Assembly: GCA_031268615.1 (NCBI GenBank)
Contig: JAIRWZ010000084.1
Coordinates: 1 to 7,136, forward strand
Direction of reading: 5' to 3'
Source of the DNA: Actinomycetes bacterium
GTDB taxonomy: Bacteria > Actinomycetota > Coriobacteriia > WRKU01 > WQUG01
DNA length: 7,136 bases
Shown here: positions 1-7,136 of the stretch, one piece after another
How the letters are laid out: each line of letters begins with the position of its first letter
Position numbering within the stretch: position 1 is the first letter of the stretch
Notes under the pieces: generated by a model
The model's input: only the letters and a program-made list of their open reading frames with translations
The model's database searches: none
What the model was told of the DNA's origin: nothing
Translations under genes and position numbers: made by a program

Positions 1-5
1 ATTAC

Positions 6-593
6 GTGGCAACCTTAATTGTGTACCAATCAAATTTCACCTACACTCAAACCGTAGCTGAAGTGCTGGACGGGCTTTTGCTTGACCAGAGCGTCGTACG
101 ACCCTGGCGCGCCTCGGCATTGCCCAATTTATCCTTGTATGACACGGTGGTTGTCGGAGGGTCGATTCGTTATGGACAGATTCAACCTGAACTGCGTGGC
201 TGGCTGGAGGCAACAGCTGACGAGCTGGCGGGCATGCCCCACGCTCTGTTTTTGGCCTGCGGCTTTCCAGAAAACTTTGAGGAATACTTGACGAAAAACA
301 TACCGGCAGCCTTTCGGGAATCATCGCTGGTTAACGAATGCGTCGGAGGAATGTTGAACTTTGACAAAATGGGATTTTTGAATCGTAGCGTGGCGCGTAT
401 TATGAAACGCACCATTCTGAAGCGGGGTGGTCAGCTGCCAGAACAGCGCCCCGAAGCAATTGAACATCTGGCGGAAGTCCTGAACGCGCGGTTTGAAGAG
501 GCCGCGGGTTCTGCCGCTAGTACAAATCCCACCCCGACAGCAGTAGCTGCAACAGCTTCTGTTGAAATGGCAGCGACCGCTTCCGGAACCTAA
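6..593 (+). CDS. Flavodoxin-domain protein, HemG-like family
   Basis: This is a 195-residue protein with a flavodoxin-like fold that probably binds FMN and acts as a cytoplasmic electron carrier or oxidoreductase. Residues 3-20 form the first strand and phosphate-loop region (LIVYQSNFTYTQT). Residues 45-57 (YDTVVVGGSIRYG) closely resemble the second FMN-contact segment of E. coli HemG (VVIGASIRYG). Residues 84-103 correspond in position to the HemG insert loop, and residues 113-135 (VGGMLNFDKMGFLNRSVARIMK) are typical of small flavodoxin-domain proteins. The loop lacks the usual Gly of T-G-x-T. Residues about 165-195 are an Ala/Thr/Ser-rich, probably disordered tail. The start is GTG at 6, only five bases from the window edge, so no ribosome site can be judged; it is chosen because homologues begin just before the LIVY strand. 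The gene converges on hflX with a 15-bp gap. A protoporphyrinogen oxidase role is possible but not shown. Confidence 0.82.
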   Translation: MATLIVYQSNFTYTQTVAEVLDGLLLDQSVVRPWRASALPNLSLYDTVVVGGSIRYGQIQPELRGWLEATADELAGMPHALFLACGFPENFEEYLTKNIPAAFRESSLVNECVGGMLNFDKMGFLNRSVARIMKRTILKRGGQLPEQRPEAIEHLAEVLNARFEEAAGSAASTNPTPTAVAATASVEMAATASGT

Positions 594-608
594 GGTTTCC
601 CGTCCCCG

Positions 609-1889
609 TCATTCAGCCGAATCGCCCGATACCTCGGTCAGTGCGAACGGCTTGAAGATTTTTGTCAAATCAGGCGGCACCCGCAGGGTCATCACTGTGC
701 CGTCCTCTTCAAAACGTTCCTCTAAAATGTTGCTGCGTTTATGCGCCAATTCAACCAAATCCCCGCGCGTATAGGGTATCAGTACGCGCATCAGTGATGA
801 GATGCGGGCGACTTGCGCTTCCATGGCAGTAACCAGTTCGCCAAACCCTGTGCCTGTCCCAGCGGAAAGCAGCACACAGCCCGGCCAGGAGCGCCGCAAA
901 CTGTCCACTTCGCTGGATTCAGTCAGCAAATCGGTCTTGTTGAAAACCATGAGTGTCGGTTTTTCATGCGCGTGCAGCTCTTGCAATACTTGCCGTACTG
1001 CCGCAATTTGCTGCTCGCGCATACCCGCCGCAGCGTCCACCACATGCAGCAGCAAATCTGCCTCTACCACCTCTTCCAGAGTAGATTTGAACGCGGCTAC
1101 TAAACTATGAGGCAGCTTGTTGATGAAACCCACTGTGTCGGTCAGCGTCAATTCGCGCCCACCGGTCAGTTCATAGCGACGCGTTGTGGAATCCAGCGTG
1201 GCGAAAAGTTTGTCGTCAGCCAGAACATTAGTGCCGGTGAGCGCATTGAGCAAAGTAGACTTTCCGGCATTCGTATACCCCACCAAGGAGACGCGAAAAA
1301 TTCCCGACGCAACGCGGCGTGCCCGCTGGACTTCGCGCTCTTTGCTCACCCGCGCCAAGTCCCGTTTCAGCTCGCTGATACGCCGACGCGCTAATCTGCG
1401 GTCGGTTTCCAGCTGCGATTCTCCCATACCGAAACGCGCCCCCAGCCCGCCCCCTAGTTTTTCAGCTTCCAGGTGGCTCCACTTGCCGCGCAGACGAGGC
1501 AACTCGTATTCCAGCGTTGCCAATTCAACCTGCAATTTTCCTTCACGTGTCGAAGCATGGGCGGCGAATATATCCAAAATCAGTGCGGTGCGGTCCATAA
1601 TGCGAACATCATCGCCAAACTCTTCTCCCAAATTGACCTGTTGGCGCGGGGTCAGTTCATCGTCAAAAATCACGACGTCGACTTTCGCGGCTTTTGCGGT
1701 CTCTTTAACTTCTTCTACCTTGCCCGAACCGACAAAGGTCCGCACCCGCGGCAGACTCAGTTTCTGCGCAATACGTCCCACCACGTCAACGTCAAGCGTC
1801 TGCGCCAGACGCTCCAACTCGTCCAGCGAGTCATCTACCTGCCAGCCCGAGCCTCGACCTCTGTCCAGCCCGACCAAAACAGCTTTCAT
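609..1889 (-). CDS. hflX: GTPase HflX, ribosome-associated
   Basis: HflX is a translation-factor-class GTPase that binds 50S subunits and, in E. coli and other bacteria, splits stalled ribosomes under stress. The 426-residue length equals that of the E. coli protein. The N-terminal HflX domain (about 1-195) carries FVGSGKVEE (52-60), DDELTPRQQ (76-84), DRTALILDIFAAHASTREGK (99-118) and a basic coiled-coil-like stretch (160-192). The G domain has all expected motifs: G1 GYTNAGKST (204-212), the G2 region LDSTTR (232-237), G3 DTVGF (251-255), G4 NKTD (317-320) and G5 SAGTGTG (342-348). The glycine-rich linker reads GGGLGARFGMGESQLE instead of the usual GGRG-x-RGPGE form, a modest variant. The ATG start overlaps the dapL TGA by four bases (ATGA), implying translational coupling; only a weak AAAGAG stands upstream. 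In E. coli hflX also lies downstream of miaA, separated by hfq; no hfq is present here. Confidence 0.96.
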   Translation of the reverse strand: MKAVLVGLDRGRGSGWQVDDSLDELERLAQTLDVDVVGRIAQKLSLPRVRTFVGSGKVEEVKETAKAAKVDVVIFDDELTPRQQVNLGEEFGDDVRIMDRTALILDIFAAHASTREGKLQVELATLEYELPRLRGKWSHLEAEKLGGGLGARFGMGESQLETDRRLARRRISELKRDLARVSKEREVQRARRVASGIFRVSLVGYTNAGKSTLLNALTGTNVLADDKLFATLDSTTRRYELTGGRELTLTDTVGFINKLPHSLVAAFKSTLEEVVEADLLLHVVDAAAGMREQQIAAVRQVLQELHAHEKPTLMVFNKTDLLTESSEVDSLRRSWPGCVLLSAGTGTGFGELVTAMEAQVARISSLMRVLIPYTRGDLVELAHKRSNILEERFEEDGTVMTLRVPPDLTKIFKPFALTEVSGDSAE

Positions 1890-3049
1890 GTCAGCTCTTT
1901 CATCCGATTCAGCGCTTCATCCAGACGCCGGTCATCACAGGCCAAAGACAACCGAAACCAACCCTCCCCATCCGGACCGTAGGCGTTACCGGCGGCCACA
2001 ATAACGTGGGCTTCCATCAGCAGCTTTTCAGCGTATTCAGCCGAGGTATAGCCTTCGGGCACCTTGACCCATATGAAAATAGTGCCCTTTGGATAGTGAT
2101 ATTCCAACCCCATATCATCCAGCGTCCTCAACACTACATCGCGGCGACGTTGGTACAGTTCGCACATCTGCCGCACTTCATCCTGCGGTCCGGTAAAGGC
2201 TTCGATGGCAGCGTCCTGAACAGCAGTAAAAATGCCGCTGTCAATGTTGGACTTTACCGTCGCAAAGGTTGCAATGGCTTCAGCGTTTCCTGCCACAAAA
2301 GCACAGCGCCAACCGGTCATGTTGTAGGACTTGGACGTCGAAAACAGCTCCAGACAGACTTCGCGCGCACCGGGCCGCTCCAGAATGCTGCCGGGGCGGT
2401 AGCCGTCATAGGCAATGTCGCAATAGGCGTTATCATGAACCAGCAACAAGCCATGCTCGCGCGCAAAGGCAATCGCTTTGTCAAAATACTCCGGCGGCGC
2501 CACCGCAGAGGTAGGATTGTTCGGGTAGGAAATAATCATCATCTTCGCCTGTGCCAAAACATCTATGGGCGTACTCTCAAAATCTGCTAAAAAATCATTC
2601 TCGGCACGCATTGGCATCCACCAGGATTTCGAATCGTTCAAAATCCCGCCTCCGGAATAGACCGGATACCCCACGCCGGGAATCAAGGTCCAGGCGCCGG
2701 GGTCCACAAAAGCCGGAAACAGATTCGCGATACCCTCTTTCGAGCCAATCAACGCCAGAACTTCGCTGTCCGGATTCACGTGAACGCCAAAACGCGTCTG
2801 CAGAAACTGCGCACAAGCGGCGCGGTAGGCTGGTGAGCCGGCATACGAGGGGTACTGGTGGTTTTGTGGATCCTGCACCGCTTCACTCATGCGTTTCCCA
2901 CTGCGCGGGAAGGTCGGTTTGTCCGGGTCGCCAATCCCCAGCGAGATGACGTCGTGACCTTCGGCAACTAACGCCGCCTTTTTGCGGTCGATTTCAGCAA
3001 ACAGGTACGGCGGCAAGTTCTCCAGGCGTTTTGCGGCATGAGCAGACAC
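1886..3049 (-). CDS. dapL: LL-diaminopimelate aminotransferase (DapL)
   Basis: This PLP-dependent class I/II aminotransferase of 387 residues converts tetrahydrodipicolinate directly to LL-2,6-diaminopimelate with glutamate as amino donor, bypassing the acylated DapD/DapC/DapE route. Visible features are the family start LENLPPYLFAEI (9-20), the substrate-entry segment SLGIGDPDKPT (36-46), GSKEGIANL (102-110, characteristic of the DapL group), YPNNPTSA (175-182), the pyridoxal-contacting Asp in HDNAYCDIAYDG (205-216, D206), the Schiff-base lysine K240 in STSKSYNMTGWR (237-248), and the carboxylate-binding R366 in WFRLSLA. The start is GTG at 3049, supported by a GAGGAAGG seven bases upstream. 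It lies 159 bp downstream of dapF, which takes the next step of the same pathway, and overlaps hflX by four bases. Some relatives of this family act on other amino acids, so exact substrate is inferred from motif similarity and the dapF neighbour. Confidence 0.93.
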   Translation of the reverse strand: MSAHAAKRLENLPPYLFAEIDRKKAALVAEGHDVISLGIGDPDKPTFPRSGKRMSEAVQDPQNHQYPSYAGSPAYRAACAQFLQTRFGVHVNPDSEVLALIGSKEGIANLFPAFVDPGAWTLIPGVGYPVYSGGGILNDSKSWWMPMRAENDFLADFESTPIDVLAQAKMMIISYPNNPTSAVAPPEYFDKAIAFAREHGLLLVHDNAYCDIAYDGYRPGSILERPGAREVCLELFSTSKSYNMTGWRCAFVAGNAEAIATFATVKSNIDSGIFTAVQDAAIEAFTGPQDEVRQMCELYQRRRDVVLRTLDDMGLEYHYPKGTIFIWVKVPEGYTSAEYAEKLLMEAHVIVAAGNAYGPDGEGWFRLSLACDDRRLDEALNRMKELT

Positions 3050-3056
3050 AGTTCAA

Positions 3057-3064
3057 CCTTCCTC
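3057..3064 (-). promoter_or_regulatory. Shine-Dalgarno sequence of dapL
   Basis: The minus strand reads GAGGAAGG followed by seven bases (TTGAACT) and then GTG at 3047-3049. This strong, well-spaced site fixes the GTG as the dapL start and indicates that dapL is initiated independently of dapF. Confidence 0.75.
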
Positions 3065-3073
3065 TCTGACAAG

Positions 3074-3095
3074 CGGCAGGTTTGCGGACCTGCCG
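3074..3095 (-). promoter_or_regulatory. Hairpin upstream of the dapL ribosome-binding site
   Basis: A perfect 8-bp inverted repeat (cggcaggt at 3074-3081, acctgccg at 3088-3095) encloses a six-base loop. On the minus-strand transcript it ends nine bases before the dapL Shine-Dalgarno sequence. No U-run follows, so it is not a standard intrinsic terminator. It could affect mRNA stability or dapL translation, or simply be part of the repeat. The stem is clear; the function is inferred. Confidence 0.5.
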
Positions 3096-3141
3096 GACGT
3101 GACGGACCTACCGGACAGTACAAGGGCGTGCCCAGGCTTAC
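3091..3141. repeat. Imperfect direct repeat, copy 1 (dapF-dapL spacer)
   Basis: This 51-bp segment pairs with a second copy at 3162-3212, a period of 71 bp, with roughly 80% identity allowing small gaps. The shared blocks are cgtgacggacct, accggac and agggcgtgcc. A further partial unit, cggacctgccggac at 3085-3098, overlaps its left end and matches the internal cggacctaccggac at 3103-3116 at all but one base. No coding function is seen on either strand. Confidence 0.75.
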
Positions 3142-3161
3142 TTACCAGGCGATACCGGGCA

Positions 3162-3212
3162 TGTCGGGCGTGACGGACCTTTACCGGACGGTGCAGGGCG
3201 TGCCAAGCCTAC
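3162..3212. repeat. Imperfect direct repeat, copy 2, overlapping the dapF stop
   Basis: This is the second copy of the 51-bp repeat. It differs from copy 1 by substitutions and by a two-base insertion (acctttacc against acctacc). Its right end includes the dapF TAG codon (3209-3211), so the repeat may descend from a local duplication that began at the end of dapF. No convincing promoter or poly-U terminator is seen in the spacer. Confidence 0.75.
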
Positions 3213-4027
3213 CGGTCAATCATACCATCGAATACGCGCTCGGCAGGCCCGGTCATCAGAACGCGAAACTCCGGCGTAATGCTGACGTCCAGGCTCCCCC
3301 CCGGCAGCCGCACGCTGACTTCCGGCGCACTGCTCCCGCGCACATACGACGCCACGGCGCCGGCCACCGCGCCTGTCGCGCAAGCCAGGGTCTCGCCCAC
3401 CCCGCGTTCCCAGACGCGCATTTCAATCTGGCTCATACTAATCGGATGCACAAATTCGACGTTGGTTTTGTTCGGAAAAACTGGGTCAATTTCTACCTGT
3501 GGCCCCAAGTCAATGACCGGCGCGGTATTAAATTCCATAGGGAGTGCGTCCATGAATGCCACGGCATGGGGGTTGCCCACCGACACCCGCGCGAAATCGT
3601 GTCCCAGCAGATGGACCGGCTCGTCTTCAACCTTGACGATACCCATGTCCACCGTTGCGGCTGCAAAACTGCCATCCGCATGGCTGCGGATACGAATGGT
3701 TTTTATTCCTGCCAAGGTTTCAAGCCGCACTTCCTTGCACCCAGATGGGATTAAGCCCTCCTCGACCACATAGCGGGCAAAGCAGCGGGAACCATTGCCG
3801 CACATCTCCGGAAAAGAGCCGTCGGCATTGGCAAACCACCAGGAAAAATCCGCCTGCTGCGGGTCGGCTGGCGTACGAATCAGCATCAGCCCATCTGCAC
3901 CAATGCCGAAACGACGGTCGCACAGCCGCTCGACTTGCGCCGTAGTCAGCTTCAGTTTGCCGGACAGGTCGCTGGCGACGATGAAATCATTGCCCAGCCC
4001 CTGCATTTTTGTAAACTTCATGGTCAT
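3209..4027 (-). CDS. dapF: Diaminopimelate epimerase (DapF)
   Basis: DapF is a PLP-independent, two-cysteine racemase-type enzyme that converts LL-DAP to meso-DAP, the precursor of lysine and of DAP-type peptidoglycan. The 272-residue length is normal. The two catalytic cysteines are both present: C76 in MCGNGSRC (75-82) and C216 in ACATGA (215-220). Other family motifs are FTKMQGLGNDF (5-15), RRFGIGADGL (38-47), GNPHAV (151-156), NKTNVEF (186-192) and ERGVGET (207-213). The ATG at 4027 is preferred over a second ATG two codons later because GGAGG (4035-4039) lies seven bases from the first and thirteen from the second. The ATG overlaps the miaA TGA in an ATGA. The TAG stop lies inside the second copy of a direct repeat that fills the following gap. 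Confidence 0.97.
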   Translation of the reverse strand: MTMKFTKMQGLGNDFIVASDLSGKLKLTTAQVERLCDRRFGIGADGLMLIRTPADPQQADFSWWFANADGSFPEMCGNGSRCFARYVVEEGLIPSGCKEVRLETLAGIKTIRIRSHADGSFAAATVDMGIVKVEDEPVHLLGHDFARVSVGNPHAVAFMDALPMEFNTAPVIDLGPQVEIDPVFPNKTNVEFVHPISMSQIEMRVWERGVGETLACATGAVAGAVASYVRGSSAPEVSVRLPGGSLDVSITPEFRVLMTGPAERVFDGMIDR

Positions 4028-4952
4028 CCTCTAACCTCCGCATCCATGATACGCGATGCTGTCTCTGCCAGGTCATCTGTTGACCGACCGTCAGCATCCA
4101 GCCATATGACCCGCTCATCTGCGCGAAACCAGGTCAGTTGTCGTTTTGCCAGCCGACGTGTCGCCTGTTTTATGTCCGCAATAGCTCCGGCCAGTGGCGC
4201 GCCGTCTTCGATGACCGGTAGCAGCTCCTTATAGCCAATTGCAGCCTTGGCCGTTAGTGCCTCACGAAAGCCCCCGGCCAGCAATGCTTCAACTTCGCCA
4301 AGCAACCCTTCCTGTATCATCTGATCCACTCGGACGTCAATGCGCGCGTACAGCTCTTCTCGTTGCAGGCGTAGCGCCACATACACGACCGGGTAGTATG
4401 CCCGGCGTTGGCTAAACTTTTCAGCCTGCCGCGCATAGCTCAGCCCTTCGTCTAACATCTCCAGCGCGCGCGCAACGCGCCGACTGTTATGGGGGTGCAA
4501 CAGCTTGGCGCTGTCCGGGTCACGTTCAGCCAAGAGCCGGTGCAACGCCCCATCGCCATACTGCTTACGGTAGGCCTCATAGCCCGCACGCACGGGGTTA
4601 TCCTGTTGTTCGCCAGGTGGGAATTCCATCACGTCCAAAGCGGCGCGCACATACAGACCGCTGCCACCACAGACCACCGGCGTCTGACCTGCCGCCAGCG
4701 CCGCATCCAACACACCGCGCGCATAGGCTTGGTAGCGCGCGACAGAGAAAGTGTCAGCGGGAGACACCAGGTCGATACCAAAATGCTGCACCCGTCGCCG
4801 CGCAACGGGCATCTTTGCCGTGCCAATGTCCATGCCGGTATACACCTGCATACTGTCGGCTTCCAACACGATACTACGCCGACGCACGGCCAATTCCTCG
4901 GACAGAGCTGATTTGCCCGACGCCGTCGGACCCACCACCGCGATTATCTTTC

Positions 4953-4962
<10 letters not shown>
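4024..4962 (-). CDS. miaA: tRNA dimethylallyltransferase (MiaA)
   Basis: MiaA transfers a dimethylallyl group to N6 of A37 next to the anticodon in tRNAs reading UNN codons, giving i6A37, the substrate of MiaB. With the start at 4962 the protein has 312 residues, normal for the family. It shows the P-loop GPTASGKS (11-18), catalytic-site D36 in EADSMQVY (34-41), the MDIGTAK segment (44-50), GGSGLYV (99-105), HPHNSRRVARALEM (156-169), AIGYKEL (241-247) and TRRLAKRQLTWFR (268-280). The usual conserved Pro in GTAKP is replaced by Met-Pro (GTAKMP). The reading frame could start 17 codons earlier at a GTG (5013) with GGAGG only three bases upstream, but that GGAGG is part of the MiaB TRAM coding sequence, and homologues begin just before the P-loop, so the ATG is preferred. 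It overlaps the end of miaB by ten bases; the only nearby purine run is a GGTGGGGGA touching the ATG, so initiation probably depends on coupling. Confidence 0.95.
4035..4039 (-). promoter_or_regulatory. Shine-Dalgarno sequence of dapF
   Basis: The minus strand reads GGAGG, then seven bases, then the ATG at 4025-4027. The spacing favours the first ATG over the in-frame ATG two codons downstream. The site lies within the last codons of miaA. Confidence 0.75.
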
Positions 4963-6434
<1,472 letters not shown>

Positions 6435-7136
6435 CTAAGATTCCTTGTCAAAGTCAAAGCGCAGCGTCAGTGTGTTGCGCTTCAAACGCAGCTTTGGCTC
6501 ATCGTGAACATTCAGATAATACTTCTCTGCCAGACGGTCAAAAGCGCTTTCCACTTCGGCAGAAAACTCCGCCAAATCACGGGCGTCGATTTTCAAACCG
6601 CGCCTGTCAGCCTCCAGGTCTACCGCACGGGGACGTTCCTGCGAAACACACCGTGCTTCCATGGCAGCACGCAACGTCGGCGCCACCGTGACCTCTCCAC
6701 GCAAGATACGATACGCGCTGCGTTCGCTGACATTCAGCCCCAGACTCGCGGCAATTTCTGCCAACTCATCAGCATCTACCGCTGTCGCAGGCAACAACCA
6801 CAGAGGAGTTTCGCCCTGCTCATCCCAGTCCTTTTCAGACTCGCGCAGCTCTAATGCAGACCTCCCCTGCTCATACATCGTGGCAAGAATCTCGTTCGGG
6901 CTGCCAAACCAAATCCGCAGCTGCGGCTCCGCACAAGCGAACTCCACGGCATGACGCAGCAGATTGCGCGGCCCGCCTTCAACCACAAAGCTGGCCCCGG
7001 TCTGCGGTCCTGTTCCCGTTACAGCCCCAACCTCAGTCTCCCCAGTGTTGCGTCGTATCTTCGGCCAACTGCTCTGGTCAGCTCTCTCTCCCGGCGCGTC
7101 ACAGTCCAGCTCGACCCGGACCGCCGCTCCCCGTCC
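6435..7136 (-). CDS. Unrecognised protein with predicted helix-turn-helix; 5' end outside window
   Basis: I do not recognise this protein. The frame is open from the TAG at 6435 to the right edge (233 codons) with no ATG, GTG or TTG upstream of the GTG at 6984-6986, so the start is either that GTG (183 residues) or beyond the window; I favour a 5'-partial gene because the GTG has only a weak GGGG upstream. Numbering from the GTG, residues 10-40 look like an amphipathic helical region (LLRHAVEFACAE, then RIWFGSPNEILATMYEQGR). Residues 72-98 (ADELAEIAASLGL, NVSE, RSAYRILRGE) resemble a helix-turn-helix. Residues 125-160 are charged and helical, and the C-terminus (RLKRNTLTLRFDFDKES) looks like a strand. 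The part upstream of the GTG is rich in Gly, Glu, Arg and Thr and may be disordered. The stop abuts the miaB start with no spacer, so it is probably co-transcribed with the tRNA-modification genes. A DNA-binding or ParB-like role is a guess only. Confidence 0.6.
   Translation of the reverse strand, partial: GRGAAVRVELDCDAPGERADQSSWPKIRRNTGETEVGAVTGTGPQTGASFVVEGGPRNLLRHAVEFACAEPQLRIWFGSPNEILATMYEQGRSALELRESEKDWDEQGETPLWLLPATAVDADELAEIAASLGLNVSERSAYRILRGEVTVAPTLRAAMEARCVSQERPRAVDLEADRRGLKIDARDLAEFSAEVESAFDRLAEKYYLNVHDEPKLRLKRNTLTLRFDFDKES
6442..6446 (-). promoter_or_regulatory. Shine-Dalgarno sequence of miaB
   Basis: AAGGA on the minus strand stands seven bases before the miaB GTG, inside the last codons of the upstream gene. 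It supports the GTG start that directly abuts the upstream TAG. Confidence 0.65.

Noticed and set aside
581..608. Possible bidirectional terminator between the flavodoxin gene and hflX (ggaacc, taa, ggtttcc at 585-600)
   Set aside because: The stem has a mismatch or bulge, is only about six base pairs and has no flanking T-run on either strand, so I cannot support a terminator call.
1186..2004. A 272-codon open frame on the plus strand opposite hflX
   Set aside because: The product is Ser/Arg/Pro-rich without recognisable motifs, and the opposite strand encodes a complete HflX with all G motifs; it is an antisense shadow.
3050..3208. Promoter for dapL in the spacer (a TTGGCA followed 17 bases later by TAAAGG on the minus strand)
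   Set aside because: The -10 match is poor and falls within the repeat; no supporting extended element is visible.
3038..3754. A plus-strand 238-codon frame spanning the dapF-dapL spacer
   Set aside because: Most of it is antisense to dapF, it has no ribosome site, and the repeated peptides simply reflect the DNA repeat in the spacer.
4466..4482. Alternating GC run (cgcgcgcgc) that could form a Z-DNA or hairpin element
   Set aside because: It lies in the miaA codons for the RRVARALE motif and is explained by Arg and Ala codons in a GC-rich gene.
6693..6773. ParB or sigma-factor identity for the helix-turn-helix protein
   Set aside because: Only a generic helix-turn-helix pattern is visible; no ParB box or sigma region signature is present in the part seen.

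Overview
The window is a bacterial chromosomal segment of moderately high GC content. It is almost entirely coding and shows no rRNA, tRNA, insertion sequence or CRISPR array. Six genes lie head to tail on the minus strand; a seventh, on the plus strand at the left edge, converges on them. The DapL/DapF lysine branch next to MiaA, MiaB and HflX, together with the style of the DapL and MiaA proteins, suggests Chloroflexota or a similar deep-branching lineage. That placement is my inference from recalled families and is not proven by the sequence.

Layout in transcription order of the minus strand, right to left: (1) an unrecognised protein with a predicted helix-turn-helix, cut by the right window edge (6435-7136); (2) miaB (4953-6434), whose GTG start directly follows the TAG of gene 1; (3) miaA (4024-4962), overlapping miaB by 10 bp; (4) dapF (3209-4027), overlapping miaA by 4 bp in an ATGA; (5) a 159-bp gap, the only sizeable intergenic space, holding imperfect GC-rich direct repeats and an 8-bp-stem hairpin; (6) dapL (1886-3049); (7) hflX (609-1889), overlapping dapL by 4 bp in another ATGA. 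On the plus strand, a flavodoxin/HemG-like gene (6-593) ends only 15 bp from the end of hflX.

MiaA and MiaB act in sequence on A37 of tRNAs reading UNN codons (i6A37, then ms2i6A37). DapL and DapF act in sequence on diaminopimelate (tetrahydrodipicolinate to LL-DAP to meso-DAP) for lysine and, where present, peptidoglycan. HflX is a ribosome-associated GTPase. The cluster therefore combines tRNA modification, ribosome rescue and lysine/DAP synthesis. Overlapping start and stop codons suggest translational coupling within miaB-miaA-dapF and dapL-hflX, with a possible regulatory break before dapL.

Most of the window is ordinary housekeeping. The points worth a second look are a His/Asp/Asn/Arg-rich repeat inserted between the two Fe-S domains of MiaB, the repeat-and-hairpin spacer before dapL, and the unrecognised helix-turn-helix protein at the head of the cluster. 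I see no convincing evidence of a new multi-gene system.
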